Positions 32,706 through 43,004 of a stretch of DNA of 64,000 nt are shown in pieces. How positions within the stretch are numbered: position 1 is the first letter of the stretch; every line of letters begins with the position of its first letter. Position numbers and translations under genes: made by a program. Location: assembly GCA_963971575.1 (NCBI GenBank), contig OZ020613.1, positions 44,816,239-44,880,238 of the forward strand. Reading direction: 5' to 3'. The notes under the pieces are model-generated. The model did not search any database. It was not told the origin of the DNA and saw only the letters and a program-made list of their open reading frames with translations. Source of the DNA: Liopterus haemorrhoidalis (Eukaryota; Arthropoda; Insecta; Coleoptera; Dytiscidae).

Positions 32706-33146
32706 CCAGTCCTGAAGAATGAGAGTATGACTACTAAAATTAGACCGGTGTTCGATGCGTCTACGCGTGAGAAAAATAAGCTTTCGTTGAACCACTGCCT
32801 GGAAAAGGGTTCGAATTTGATTGAGCTTATACCTCATCTTCGAGGGTGGAAGTACTCAGTCAGACCACAAAGCTGTTTGGACAATTCTCAGGGGTTAGGT
32901 TTACCTTGGAACCTGTCGAGTGACACTCTGAGCCTAAGTAATTTCCAAGAAAATAATAAAGACGTTGTAACGAAGCGAGTGATACTATCGTTGGCACAAC
33001 GAGTATTTGACTCTATTAGATTCACGAGTCCTGTGACACTGAGCCCCCCTAAATTGGTGCTCCAAAAGGCATGGACGACGAAAATTGCGTGGGACGTTAC
33101 TGTGGATTCAGCGGTGGAGCCAGAGACAAATAAGTGTCAAGTGTAG
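32706..33146 (+). pseudogene. BEL/Pao RT and Pao-peptidase-region remnant
   Basis: After the TGA the RT start continues in a shifted frame (K-I-R-P-V-F-D-A-S, L-N-x-C-L-E-K-G), so a small indel or substitution separates it from Gag-Pro. After about 32840 it jumps to sequence from the later Pao region (W-N-L-S-S-D-T-L, K-R-V-I-L-S-L-A-Q-R-V-F-D, P-K-L-V-L-Q-K). The RT catalytic core, RNase H and integrase are missing. Confidence 0.8.
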
Positions 33147-33307
33147 TGAGTGAAAAAAAAGCAGAGTAAAAGTGTCCGTGCCCGAATGTGCGCGAGTTGT
33201 GTTTACAAGAAGGGGTCGCGTAATTAAGCTGCCAAAGCGCTTTAGAGACTAAAAATAGTGCTTACGTCTCCTATATGTGAGTCATTATTATTCCTCAGGT
33301 GGGAGAA

Positions 33308-33544
33308 TGTGGAGACGTACTGGTATAGTAACCATAAAAAACAATTGGCAAAGTGTGCCATGGATTTGTCAACAAAAATAAATGAAGTGTGTTAGAAATA
33401 ATAATTCATACCGTTTTGTAGTTTGTGTAATTTTGTGTGTGTTTTATTAAATTATATTAATTTTTATCGTTTACACCAGTATATTTTTTAAAGAACCTGG
33501 TAGTCTCATTAAGACGGGTAGTTTTTTTTGAGTACTACACGACA
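33308..33544 (+). repeat. BEL/Pao 3' LTR
   Basis: 237 bp; same ends as the 5' LTR and lacking its 19-bp AT-rich segment. Confidence 0.93.
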
Positions 33545-33549
33545 ACAAT

Positions 33550-33840
33550 ATTCGCAAAACAAAAACAACTTTGTCGGTCTGTCTATCCGAGATTCACGCA
33601 AAAATGGCTGGACATATTTTGACGACATTCTGTTTGATGATAGAGTAAAACCAAGATTCGAACATAGACTATAAAGCATACTAATATTTTTATTCTAGGG
33701 GAATTTTTCGGGGTTAAAACTGTTTATTAAGAAACTTCAAATTACGCACTTATTATTGACTTAACAGAAAAATATATAGAATAAAAATTGTTTATGACAA
33801 GAAAATATATTTTTTGTTCAATACATGTTATCAATTAGAT
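33550..33840 (+). other. Gene 2 intron 2 segment between transposons
   Basis: AT-rich; includes CGGTCTGTCTATCCGAGATT near 33575 and TTATTATTGACTTAA at 33753, the latter repeated at 38449 on the other side of the ISL2EU element. No gene. Confidence 0.35.
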
Positions 33841-34229
33841 CAGCGGTTCTTAAACTGGGGTCCGCGAAACAATTTTGACATTAACTTTACATTCCCCAAC
33901 TTTTCGCTTTTATTCAAATAACTCATTTCATAAAAATCCTACATGGTCAGGACTTTTTGCATTTGTTGTTACCTAACTAGTCATTAACATAACTAAACAA
34001 TAATTAGTTTGAAAGAGAATTAGTTTTAAGAAATGTTTGTATGAGTTTAACATATTATAATTTGTAACTTTTTTAATTCTTTTTACTACTATTCTTATTC
34101 ATTTTATCTTTTTTATTCTATTGAGAACTAACGCTAACTGAAGCGCTGCGTAGTGACAGAAATTTGTACTACTGATTTAGGTACTCCTTGTCTGTATTTA
34201 TTCAGTGTTTACAGAGTATATTCTTGAAT

Positions 34230-34491
34230 ATGTCGTTTAAATCATCAAAAAGTCGAACAAATTGCAGTGTATTTGGGTGTTCATCTAGAAGAGGAAGAGA
34301 TTCAAATCTTAGTTTTCACAGTTTTCCAAAACAAGGCGAATCTTCTGTTAAATTGCTGTCAAGGGCTGGTTTTGAACTTACCATGGACAGACGTAGTGCT
34401 TGGGAATATGTTTTGCGATGTGGGAAACCTGTTGGTGATACTTTAAAAGTGTGTTCACTTCATTTCAAAAATGAAGATTTTATATTATCAG
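34230..34491 (+). CDS. ISL2EU transposase exon 1: THAP domain
   Basis: ATG at 34230, donor TATCAG|GTTTGT at 34492. Encodes 87 residues containing a THAP zinc finger: N-C-S-V-F-G-C near residue 12, a conserved W, and C-S-L-H-F followed by F near the end (C-x4-C ... C-x2-H). Role by family: binding of the transposon ends. An upstream in-frame extension without ATG is not needed. Confidence 0.85.
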
Positions 34492-34606
34492 GTTTGTATT
34501 ATCATATTAATAAATAATCATTAGTTTTATAGTGTAGAAATTAGGTTAGTGTTTTACTTTAAAATATTTGCATTGTTTTAATTGTTTGTTTTTTATTTTT
34601 ATATAG

Positions 34607-35829
34607 ACTTACCAAGAAAGAAGAAAACATTAAAGAAAAATTCTGTCCCTTCGCAAAAGCTACCAAAAGCAACTGTACGAGAAACAGAAGCAGGACCTTC
34701 ATCACGTGGTCAACGTTTGTCAAAAAGGTTGTCAACTGTTCACGAAGTAATGGATGTGCCAGTTTTACAAGTGCCAGTCCAACAAGTGCCAGAAAATTAC
34801 AGTGTGAATGAGGAAGACATTGCAGCTGCAGAAACATTACTTTCGCTTACGAATATGGACTGTGCCGGTGCATCCGAAAATACTGCAAAAGATGTTGCGG
34901 TGCAGGTTGATAGTGGAGATATGATTTCTCATTTTTACACCAAACTTAATAGTAATTCCAAATTAAATACAACCACAGGATTACCTAGTTTGGAAATATT
35001 TGAAACCCTAGCTACATTGTTGAAAAAATACACAAAACGAGTAAGAATTTCAAATAAAATATCCGTGAAAGATAGGATAATTTTAACTTTTATTAAATTA
35101 AAACACGATTTAAGTTATGCAATGCTAGCTGTAATATTTAATAATTTAACGCCAGTAACTTGTAGAAGGATTTTTTTGGGTACGATACAGGATCTATCAA
35201 GGATACTAAAATGTATTATTAAATATCCTACAAAGGAAGAAATATTAAAAAATATTCCTAATTGTTTTTTGCATTTCCCTGATGTTCGAATTGTACTGGA
35301 TTGTACAGAAATTACAACAGAGAAACCGACTTGTTTGTGTTGCCGAATTAAAACTTATTCTCATTATAAGTCTGCGCACACAATAAAATTCCTTACTGGG
35401 GTAACCCCATCAGGTATGATTAGCTTTATTAGCAATGCTTATGGTGGAAGAGCTTCTGATAAAGTAATTTTTGAAGATTCCAACATAATAGAACATCTAA
35501 CTCCTTTAGAGGATGCTGTGATGGTGGATAGAGGGTTTTTAATTGATGAAGTTTTACTTGCTCAATCTATTAAACTTATTCGACCGCCATTTATGCATAA
35601 GAAAGATCAGTTTACCAAGGAGGAGGCTGAAATGAATGCAAAGATTGCTCGAGCAAGGGTCCACATTGAACGTAGCAATGCACGTATTAAAACATTTAAA
35701 ATATTAAGTAATAAATTAAAATGGAACCTAGCACCTTACATCGATGATATCTTCACTGTAATATGTGCAATTGTGAATTTGTCATCCCCTATTATTGCGG
35801 ATGAAGGTTTTACTTGTGGAAAACAATAA
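34607..35829 (+). CDS. ISL2EU transposase exon 2: DDE_Tnp_4 catalytic domain
   Basis: Acceptor TTTTATATAG at 34597-34606, phase 1, TAA at 35827-35829; the spliced protein is 494 residues. A Lys/Ser/Gln linker with a repeated VPVLQVPVQQVP motif leads to the DDE_4-type nuclease: V-L-D-C-T-E (Asp about residue 318), M-V-D-R-G-F (Asp about 394) and H-I-E-R-S-N-A-R (Glu about 441). H-K-x-A-H-T-I-K-F and I-S-x-x-Y-G-G-R-A-S-D lie between, in the order expected for Harbinger/ISL2EU transposases. No disabling mutation is seen. Confidence 0.88.
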
Positions 35830-35986
35830 AAATAAATGTATTTACTAAATAAATCTGTTTATTTATTAACCTTTTTATACATAGAAATTTAAGAAATAGA
35901 AAAAATTTATCAGAATTAAAAATTATAACATTAAATATATAAAATTAATTATTAAAATATATAAAAAATATTAACAAATTTTATAT

Positions 35987-37040
35987 TTAAGGACTTTCAT
36001 GTTGACATATAACATGTAACATCTTATTAAAATAAATATTTTTGACCTCGCTTACCATATTTTCTGTAAAATTTTTGTTATACGGAACATTAATTATAAA
36101 AATACTGTTGTCAAAAGATGAAAATAAAATGCAATCTGTTGTTTTTAAATTTAACATACCCATCCCTAGCTGAATTTGAGCATAGTATTTATGTTTTTGT
36201 TTTAAATTTCCATTTTCTAAATAAGGCAAAGTGTGTAATAAATCTTGAATGGAAGAATTTTTTCCTTCGAAAGGGCATTTAATTTCCAATAATTTTATAG
36301 GGCTATCATTATCCATAACTACACCGTCAGGTGAAAAACCTAACCAATTTTCTTTATTATTTGTAACTAGCCCACAATTTACCACACATGCACCTGTGGC
36401 TTGCATATATTTATTTTTCGCCACACTTTCATATTGTAATCCATGTTTCACATATTTGTTCGTGAATCCTTTTGGCCAAAAATATCTGAGAGATTTCATT
36501 TCCCAATCAGGATTATTGTTTTTGATGTATGTAAATATTTCATAAATTCTACTGCCTGTAATTCTAAATTGTCTATATTTATGCCAAGTTCTTTTATTAA
36601 TTAAACTATTTTCAAATAATGTTTCTGCTGAAAAATCTACAGGAAACAATTTTTTATAAGTATTACTACAACACTCAGGGAGAACATAATTGAAATTTTC
36701 TAAAAGTGTGTATAGAGCACTAGTGGTAGATTTTTGTAAAACAATTGGAGCGGTTGATATCACGTTTACCGTTGCCTCAGTATTTGTATCCATAATTGCT
36801 GAATGTCTCCCTGTAGTATGTTTACAAAATTCTGATAGCGGAGCTGAATCACAGAGTAATTTTGTTATGTAATCTACATCTGATGCTAGCAAATCTTCTT
36901 GAATGTAAATTTTTTCTTTTACACACGGAAATTTTTTAATGGGTTCAGCCTTGTACTTTTTTTCAACAATCACCTTCTTCTTCAGCCACCAACATTTTAA
37001 GTCAGTACTGGACACCCTCTCAAAGCTGCCGATATCATTT
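35987..37040 (-). CDS. ISL2EU second protein, exon 3: YqaJ-like nuclease domain
   Basis: Minus-strand exon; acceptor TTTTATTACAG just above 37040, stop at 35987. The domain reads R-x-F-R-I-T-G-S-R (about 36550), W-x-K-G-F...Y-V-K-H-G-L-Q-Y-E (about 36430-36460), L-G-F-S-P-D-G-V-V (about 36325) and L-L-E-I-K-C-P-F (about 36265), then Y-Y-A-Q-I-Q-L-G-M. These are the E, D and ExK residues of the lambda-exonuclease/YqaJ fold. Proposed role: nuclease assisting transposition; its exact function is not established here. Its 3' end faces the transposase 3' end 157 bp away. Confidence 0.85.
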
Positions 37041-37659
37041 CTGTAATAAAACAAAAAAACGCAACAGCAAAAACAATTTAAATAAAATTTTAAGTAATTT
37101 TTTTAAAATCACCCTTTGGCAAATGACATATTTTAAATGTACCACAAGTTAACCTGAATAACCGGTAACTGGTTTCACTTTCCGTAATAATCTAAAATCA
37201 GTCATCAGATAAGTTTCTCAAAAAAAAAATTATTACCGATCATAAACCAAAGCAATCTAAATAAATGCTTAGTTTTCTTGGTCAATTTCCCCAACTTCTG
37301 TGTTTCATATTGACTTAAATTGCATTATGTTTAAAAATAAATAATTATAAGTACTTATTGCTTATTTATAATTATTGTTTTTTACTTAATGTTACATTTT
37401 AACAAATCGATTCGCTGTCAGTATGGTAAATTGTTCCAACTAAATCGAAATTTTTATTTACTGTTGCCTAATCAGAAACTAACCTACCGATTAGTTTGGT
37501 TTCTTACGGTACATACTTTAATTTAAAATTTTCAAGATTATTTGACAACAAAAGTAAAATAATACATGCATTTATATTTTAATAGATAAATCATAATGTC
37601 ACGCCATATTACCTGATCTGTTTGTCATGCTTACAAACTATTAACTATTACTTTACCAC

Positions 37660-37903
37660 CTTGTGCAATGAAATAAAACTGCACAAATATGCTTGCACTT
37701 TCCCCCTGCACCTGCCTTACAAGAACATGTAGCTTCAGAAATTACAATTTTGTCTCCAGTGTTTTTTATTTTCACCTTCACTTCATGCGGAGATCCAGTT
37801 AACGCACTTGTTTGCAAAACTAGTGCAAATATTAATGTATACTCCACCTTGACGTCCAAAATGCCACACATTATTATGTGTTTCGCATTTATTAAATGTT
37901 CAC
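37660..37903 (-). CDS. ISL2EU second protein, exon 2: SWIM zinc finger
   Basis: Acceptor TTTTTTATAG and donor CACAAG|GTGGTA on the minus strand. Encodes G-E-H-L-I-N-A-K-H and, near the end, C-S-C-K-A-G-A-G-G-K-C-K-H-I, a CxC...CxH SWIM finger. The junction with exon 3 rebuilds an Arg codon in frame (H-C-T-R-N-D-I-G). Confidence 0.78.
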
Positions 37904-37992
37904 CTATAAAAAAAACAATAAATGTAATTACATTACAATAACCTCTCAAATCATGTTCTTTCATTTATTTTTTGTATTACACTTATATTTAC

Positions 37993-38062
37993 CTTCAGTC
38001 ACACATCTGGACGTGTATGAACTATCTAAAAATCGAAATAGCTCCAAAATTGACAGAAACAT
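37993..38062 (-). CDS. ISL2EU second protein, candidate exon 1
   Basis: Minus-strand ATG at 38062 opens M-F-L-S-I-L-E-L-F-R-F-L-D and reaches donor GAAG|GTAAAT at 37992. Phase 1 matches exon 2 (Gly at the junction). Short and supported only by splice grammar and phase. Confidence 0.5.
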
Positions 38063-38422
38063 ATTCTTAAATATTAAAAATATTAAGAAAATTTAGCACA
38101 ATTCACTTCACAACATATGTAAATAACGTTATGTCACGTGATAGAGTACTCCTTTCAGAAATCGACCGTAACGCCGCCATCGGTAATGTCAGTACTGAAT
38201 ATGCTAATAAAAATGTTCATCTCTATAAATGCGGAAGACCATTTATTAAAATAACCAGCGACACATTTTTACCAATATTTATTATAAAGTAGTGCCAATG
38301 AGATTATTGAGCCAGAAATTAAGTCTCAAGAACGACGTAAAATGCCTAGGGTTGGGATGGGGTCCGCAAAAAAAAGTTGTTCAAGAGGGGGTCCTAGGAC
38401 TACATAAGTTTAAGAATCCCTA

Positions 38423-38704
38423 AAACTAAAATCTACTTACATCTCCCTTATTATTGACTTAAGAGCAAAATCATATCTGATAAAAATAAATTATAATAGG
38501 ATAACGAATCTTTTATTTACATACATTTTTCATTTTGATGAATATTTAGTGAGTTACCGGGGGGGGGGCTTCTATAAGCAGATATTCTCCTTGGTTTCTT
38601 ATAACTTTGTTCTATAGTATTTTTTGTAACTATAATAATATAGCTAATATTGGCGGTGGTCGGTTTTACACCATGTATATTCGACTTTAATCTATTTATT
38701 GCAG
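38423..38704 (+). other. Gene 2 intron 2, distal end
   Basis: AT-rich with a GGGGGGGGG run at 38560; ends in the acceptor TTTATTGCAG of exon b. Confidence 0.4.
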
Positions 38705-38851
38705 AAACCAGAGATGGAGCTACAGATAACGCTAATCACGAAAACATCAGTTCAAACATCCTTAACACAGAGATGGTGAATATAAAGTGCGAACCTGTAG
38801 ACTCCATTAAATATGAAGATGAACTGGAGAATTCATCTGTCACAAATGCTG
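38705..38851 (+). CDS. Zinc-finger gene 2, acidic linker exon b
   Basis: 147 bp, phase 1 both sides, acceptor TATTGCAG, donor GCTG|GTTAGT. Begins E-T-R-D-G-A-T-D-N like gene 1 exon b. Contains N-I-K-C-E-P-V-D and S-I-K-Y-E-D-E, two psi-K-x-E motifs in an acidic context. Three residues longer than the gene 1 copy. Confidence 0.82.
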
Positions 38852-38960
38852 GTTAGTAGAGCTAATATGTGTCTTTTATTCTAGTCATAATTACTAGACA
38901 AATTATTTTCATTGAAATCCGAGAGACCGTAACAGTAATTATAAGTATTTTATATTTAAG

Positions 38961-39122
38961 AGAGTGTCGATCCTTTGGTGACTTTGGAGACATATGGCAC
39001 ATCATCTACTGAAGACATGACCTATTACAACTACAATACTAATATCTTCACTGAGGAGATTAATATCAAGCAAGAATATGGAGATGACTATGAATATAAA
39101 AATAGTGCTGGACAAGAATCAG
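38961..39122 (+). CDS. Zinc-finger gene 2, acidic linker exon c
   Basis: 162 bp, phase 1 both sides, acceptor TATATTTAAG, donor ATCAG|GTCAGT. Aligns along its length with gene 1 exon c, and keeps I-K-Q-E. Joins 44706 in frame as Ala. Tyr/Asp/Glu-rich, probably disordered. Confidence 0.82.
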
Positions 39123-39413
39123 GTCAGTTAATAATTTAATGTTATTGTTTAAGATATTAGTTCTCAGTAATGATATGTTTAGTTTCCATTTACTGAGTAC
39201 ATGCAAAGTCATACAGTAGGTCGTACATCCGTTATCTGTAGTATTACCTGAATATATAATTACTAGCTGATGTGCCCGTCTGTTCCTCGCTTTACCTCTC
39301 TCTCTGCCGCCTACTCTCTTACATATCATCAGTTGCTGTGATAATTATATTCTGTTCCAAATAAGAAGTGAATAGTCAGCACTGCGAATCAAGTACGATT
39401 TACACAGGACATA
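39123..39413 (+). other. Gene 2 intron 4, proximal part
   Basis: No recognised gene. ACTAGCTGATGTGCCCGTCT near 39263 looks like the edge of an unidentified interspersed repeat. Confidence 0.3.
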
Positions 39414-39802
39414 CAGTCGTGGCCATGAAAATAGATCCACATAGAAAATTTGTAATAAAATCGTAATATTGAAGGAATTGAGGAATACAAATAATTTCAA
39501 ACCATATGATACATTTTATATGCATTTTGGTATATATTTTTCAACAATATTTTAGAAATATTTAATTTAGTTTTCAACAAATATGTTCAAAAATAAAACA
39601 TTACACACACCATCGGGTTCAAAAAAGTAGAGCCAATGTGCTTATACATTACTATAAACCAAAATTTAATAATTATTTTGCTGATACATGTTATTTTATC
39701 AATATTTAGTTGCATGACCTTTATTATTTATTAATTGAGCACATCGACTTGGCATGGAGTTGATAATTGCTGATAACGTGACACAGGAATATTTGCCCAC
39801 TT

Positions 39803-40161
39803 CAGAGCCGTAGTAAGGGGGGGGCGACGGCCCCTAGCGCACTAAGGAAAAAGGCGCCGATGAGCTTTACTAAGGGGCGCCACATTGCGAAAGTGAGGAC
39901 CTTTTTTTTTGCTCTTCACTTGGAATTTTGGAGGTGAGGACCTTTTTTTTTTTTTGCTTCTCACTTGAAATTTGCGAGGTGAGGACCTTTTTTTGTTTGC
40001 TCTTCACTTGGAATTTGCGAGATGAGGAACTTTTTTTATTTGCTCATCATCTAGATTTTGGGAGGTGAGAATCTTGTTTTTGCTTATCACTTACACTTAA
40101 TTGCCAAGGGCGCCAAAACGCAGTTTTGCCCCTAGTGCAAGTTTTCCTTATTGCGGCTCTG
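39803..40161. mobile_element. hAT MITE nested in Tc1, with internal tandem module
   Basis: Ends CAGAGCCGTAGTAAGG and complement CAGAGCCGCAATAAGG; duplications GCCCACTT (39795-39802) and GCCCACCT (40162-40169). The interior has about four copies of a 50-60-bp module: GTGAGGACCTTTTTTTT, then GCTCTTCACTTGGAATTTTG. Confidence 0.87.
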
Positions 40162-40203
40162 GCCCACCTTTTTGGATTATTTCTCACAGTTGATGCTCGT
40201 TGC

Positions 40204-41079
40204 TTATTTTATGCTTAGCCACAGCATTTTTAAATCAACCCATAAGTTTTCTATGGGGTTAAGATCAGGGGATTGGGCCGGCCAATCCATGATGGACAAG
40301 TAATTATTGGCAAAGAACTGTTTTGCTTTCTTTGACATATGTTTAGGATCATTATCCTGTTGAAATGTCCACCGTAACGGAATGTTTTCCTCTGCATAGG
40401 GCAGCATTACATTCTGCAGTATATTAACATATTCATGCTGATCCATATTTTCTTTAATCCAATAAATTCGACCAACTCCATACCAAGAAAAACAACTTCA
40501 CAATTTGATATTGCCGCCATCGTGTTTAACAGTTTTATTTGTATACTGGGACCGATATTCTGTATTTGACGTTCTTCTAACGTATTGTTTACCATCAGAC
40601 CATATCAAATTTATCTTAGTTTCGTCAGACCACAAGATATTCCTCCATTTCTGGACGCCATCATCGCCGTTCCAGGATTAGCGATCTTGTGCGAATTGTA
40701 ATCTCCGTTTAATGTTCTTATTTGATAATAAAGGAAATTTTCTTGCTACCCGTCCATTAAAATTTTGATCTTGTAGTTTGATCTAGTGTTCTGCGAATAG
40801 TACGGCCACTTATATCAAGCTTTAAATCGGTTCCTATGCTTTTTGATGACTTAAAAGGGTCTGCTTTGGATACATGGGCAATTAGTCCATCAACTTGTGG
40901 AGTTGTTTTGCGTTTCCTGCCTCTAGTTTATCTTGACATTTCAAAGCATTTTCTATCAACTTCTTGGGCCGTCCAATGATTTTTGCATTTTCTCGCAATG
41001 ATTTTCCTTCTTTTCTCAGTACATCAATACAGTTCCTTTCACTTGATGTACAATGTTTACCACGGCCCATCCTGTACAA
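40204..41079 (-). pseudogene. Tc1-like DD34E transposase, frameshifted
   Basis: Minus-strand pieces in three frames: an N-terminal helix-turn-helix (M-G-R-G-K-H-C...R-x-x-I-D-V-L-R-K-E-G-K-S-L-R-E-N-A) at 40890-41079, a middle part at 40407-40595, and a C-terminal part at 40204-40446 with F-Q-Q-D-N-D-P-K-H and W-P-A-Q-S-P-D-L-N-P-I-E-N-L-W. Counting gives 34 residues between the second Asp and the Glu. Frameshifts and stops separate the pieces, and the end is cut by the MITE. Confidence 0.85.
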
Positions 41080-41499
41080 AGATCTATGTTGTATAAAAAC
41101 TATTTTGTTTATAATTTATGATAAACATACTTGATAGAAAAATCTTAAATATGTAAACCTTTTGACACGTACAACAACAAATGACTCGTTTTTTCAACTT
41201 GGCTCTATTAATCTGACCTAGCAAAACAAAATATGATAAAATAAATTAAATTATAAAAACAGAAAAACAATCTTTCTCTACAATTTTATATGTAACATCG
41301 ATTCACATAATAGTAAAAGAGTTTACTTATTGAAGAACATGCAATTATATTCCATAACAATAAAATAAAATCAATTTTACAGGTAAGAAAATTCTTGGCT
41401 CTATTTTCATGACCACCACTGTATATGAGGGCTACCTTTTAAATTTCTACAAAAACTAAGAAAGAAAAAAATATTTTTTGGAACAGTTTTATTGCTTTT

Positions 41500-42828
41500 C
41501 AAAATATTCGTCTTTAAGATTTATACACTTTTGCATGCGTTCAAATTAATTCTCGAAACATTTTTTCCTCTCTGAAGTTGGTATCTCTATAACTGTCCAA
41601 AAAATGTCGTTAAGGGATAAATCAGGTTAATATGGGCAATGAGACAATAATTCGATGTTTATCTTCTTCAAATAATCAATTTTATGACGTGCAGTGTGGG
41701 GCTTGCATTGTCATGATGAAGAATGATGCGCCGTTGTTGGTTGTTTTTCCTGATTTTGTCTATGACTTCTGGCAAACAAATTGTTGTATACCATTCATCA
41801 TTAAATGTTCTCCTATCCTCTAAAGCAGACATTCCCAATCTGTGGTACGCGTACTGGTACCGGTACGCTAATGTCGAGCTCCCGGTACGCGATAAGTGAA
41901 TGAAATAATAATATTTTGCGTAAAATAATGTGTTTCTTTATACAATACATCGTCAAACCCTATTTACCTATAGAAAGGTCATCAGTTAAGAATTTAGGAA
42001 AGTTTTATTGTAGGGCTACTCGTTTCGTTTTCGCTCGACAAAATTTTTGAGAGCGGCAAGCGACGTTACAAAGAGGTTATTACTTGAGAATTTAGGATTT
42101 TTTTATAGGAAATTTAGGAATTTTGGACGTGTTTCTCCAAAAATATTTACCAACTGGTACGACACCATATTGTCTACTTCTTACCAGTACAACATCTTAA
42201 AAAGATTGGGAACCTCTGCTCTAAAGGAATGGTTGCTACATGTCCAGTACAACCGAAGAAACAAGCTATCATTTTCTTGGAAGTGCTTCGTGAACAAACA
42301 ACTTTTGTGGGTTTCGGTTCATCTTGGAAGACCCAAACAGTCGATTGTTGCTTAGTTTCCGGTTCATATGAATAAATCCGGTTCAAATGTTGTATATGGA
42401 TTTTGCAGTGCTTAGGTTTAATTTTTTAGCATTCCCTTACTTATACATCAATCAACAAGAGCCTTTTTTGAGCTTCGGTCAAATTATGCGGAATCCATCG
42501 GGAACAGATCTTTTTCAGAACGGATGAATTGCAGTCTGCGATATGCAAAAGGATGCCTTTATCTCACGGTAAGTCACATGCCGATCTTCTTCATTCATTT
42601 CGCGCACAGCATCGATGTTTTTTTGAATCACAACCGATTTTCGTCGAACTTCACGAGATTCATCACAGACGGACGTACGACCACGACGAAATTCTGCAAA
42701 CCAATTGTAAACAGTATTTTCTCATTACCAAAAGTTGAACGAAGCGAATCTATACATTGTTGTTGAGTTAGGCCGTTACTAAAATCGTAAAAAATCATCC
42801 AGCGAAAACCTTCACGAGTAATATCCAT
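41500..42828 (-). pseudogene. Mariner transposase remnant (DD34D type)
   Basis: Minus strand from M-D-I-T-R-E-G-F-R-W-M-I-F-Y-D-F at 42828, then L-T-Q-Q-Q-C-I-D and a helix-turn-helix, Y-S-Y-E-P-E-T-K-Q-Q-S (about 42335-42375), V-W-V-F-Q-D-E, and after the MITE H-H-D-N-A-S-P-H-T-A (about 41690) and C-P-Y-stop-P-D-L near 41630. Multiple frameshifts and stops; clearly dead. Confidence 0.8.
41826..42218. mobile_element. hAT MITE nested in the mariner, 393 bp
   Basis: Ends CAGACATTCCCAATCTGTGG and complement CAGAGGTTCCCAATCTTTTT; perfect 8-bp duplication CTCTAAAG (41818-41825 and 42219-42226). Contains several GGTACGCG/GTACCGGTAC words. Non-coding. Confidence 0.92.
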
Positions 42829-43004
42829 TTTTACACAAACTGTTTTTTTTTTTCAAACGCTCACTGTCAACAAACTATTCGGTCAATTTATAAGCTGCCA
42901 CAGATTTCACAATAATAAATGTCAAATTTTACGAATATAGTAATGACACATTTCAATATTGCCATCTAGTTGTCCTTTGTAAAAACATAAAAGGTAACCC
43001 TCGT

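Larger units (their letters stand above)
30005..33544 (+). mobile_element. BEL/Pao LTR retrotransposon, internally deleted
   Basis: LTRs at 30005-30260 and 33308-33544, 5-bp duplication ACAAT (30000-30004 and 33545-33549). A primer-binding-site-like TGGCGACCGTGACAGG at 30263 lies two bases inside the 5' LTR, and a purine-rich stretch GGTGGGAGAA sits directly before the 3' LTR. Gag-protease is open; reverse transcriptase is mostly deleted and integrase is absent, leaving 3.5 kb. It could move only with proteins from another copy. It sits in intron 2 of gene 2. Confidence 0.93.
33841..38422. mobile_element. ISL2EU-type DNA transposon, apparently autonomous
   Basis: Two convergent spliced genes: a THAP plus DDE transposase on + and a SWIM plus YqaJ protein on -, the gene pair characteristic of ISL2EU (PIF/Harbinger-IS5-related). 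Imperfect TIRs CAGCGGTTCTTAAAC (33841) and the complement of TAGGGATTCTTAAAC (ending about 38422). GGGGTCCGC words lie close inside both ends. All catalytic residues that I can check are intact and neither gene has an internal stop in the spliced frame. The target duplication is not resolved. Confidence 0.85.
39414..41421 (-). mobile_element. Tc1-like transposon, degenerate, with nested hAT MITE
   Basis: TIRs CAGTCGTGGCCATGAAAATA and CAGTGGTGGTCATGAAAATA (as complement) flanked by TA (39412-39413 and 41422-41423). The transposase is on the minus strand and broken. Confidence 0.88.
41426..43003 (-). mobile_element. Mariner-like transposon, degenerate, with nested hAT MITE
   Basis: Ends TGAGGGCTACCTTTT (left) and complement CGAGGGTTACCTTTT (right), flanked by TA. 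It abuts the Tc1 element with two bases between their TA sites. Removing the nested MITE leaves about 1.18 kb, near full length for mariner. Confidence 0.87.
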
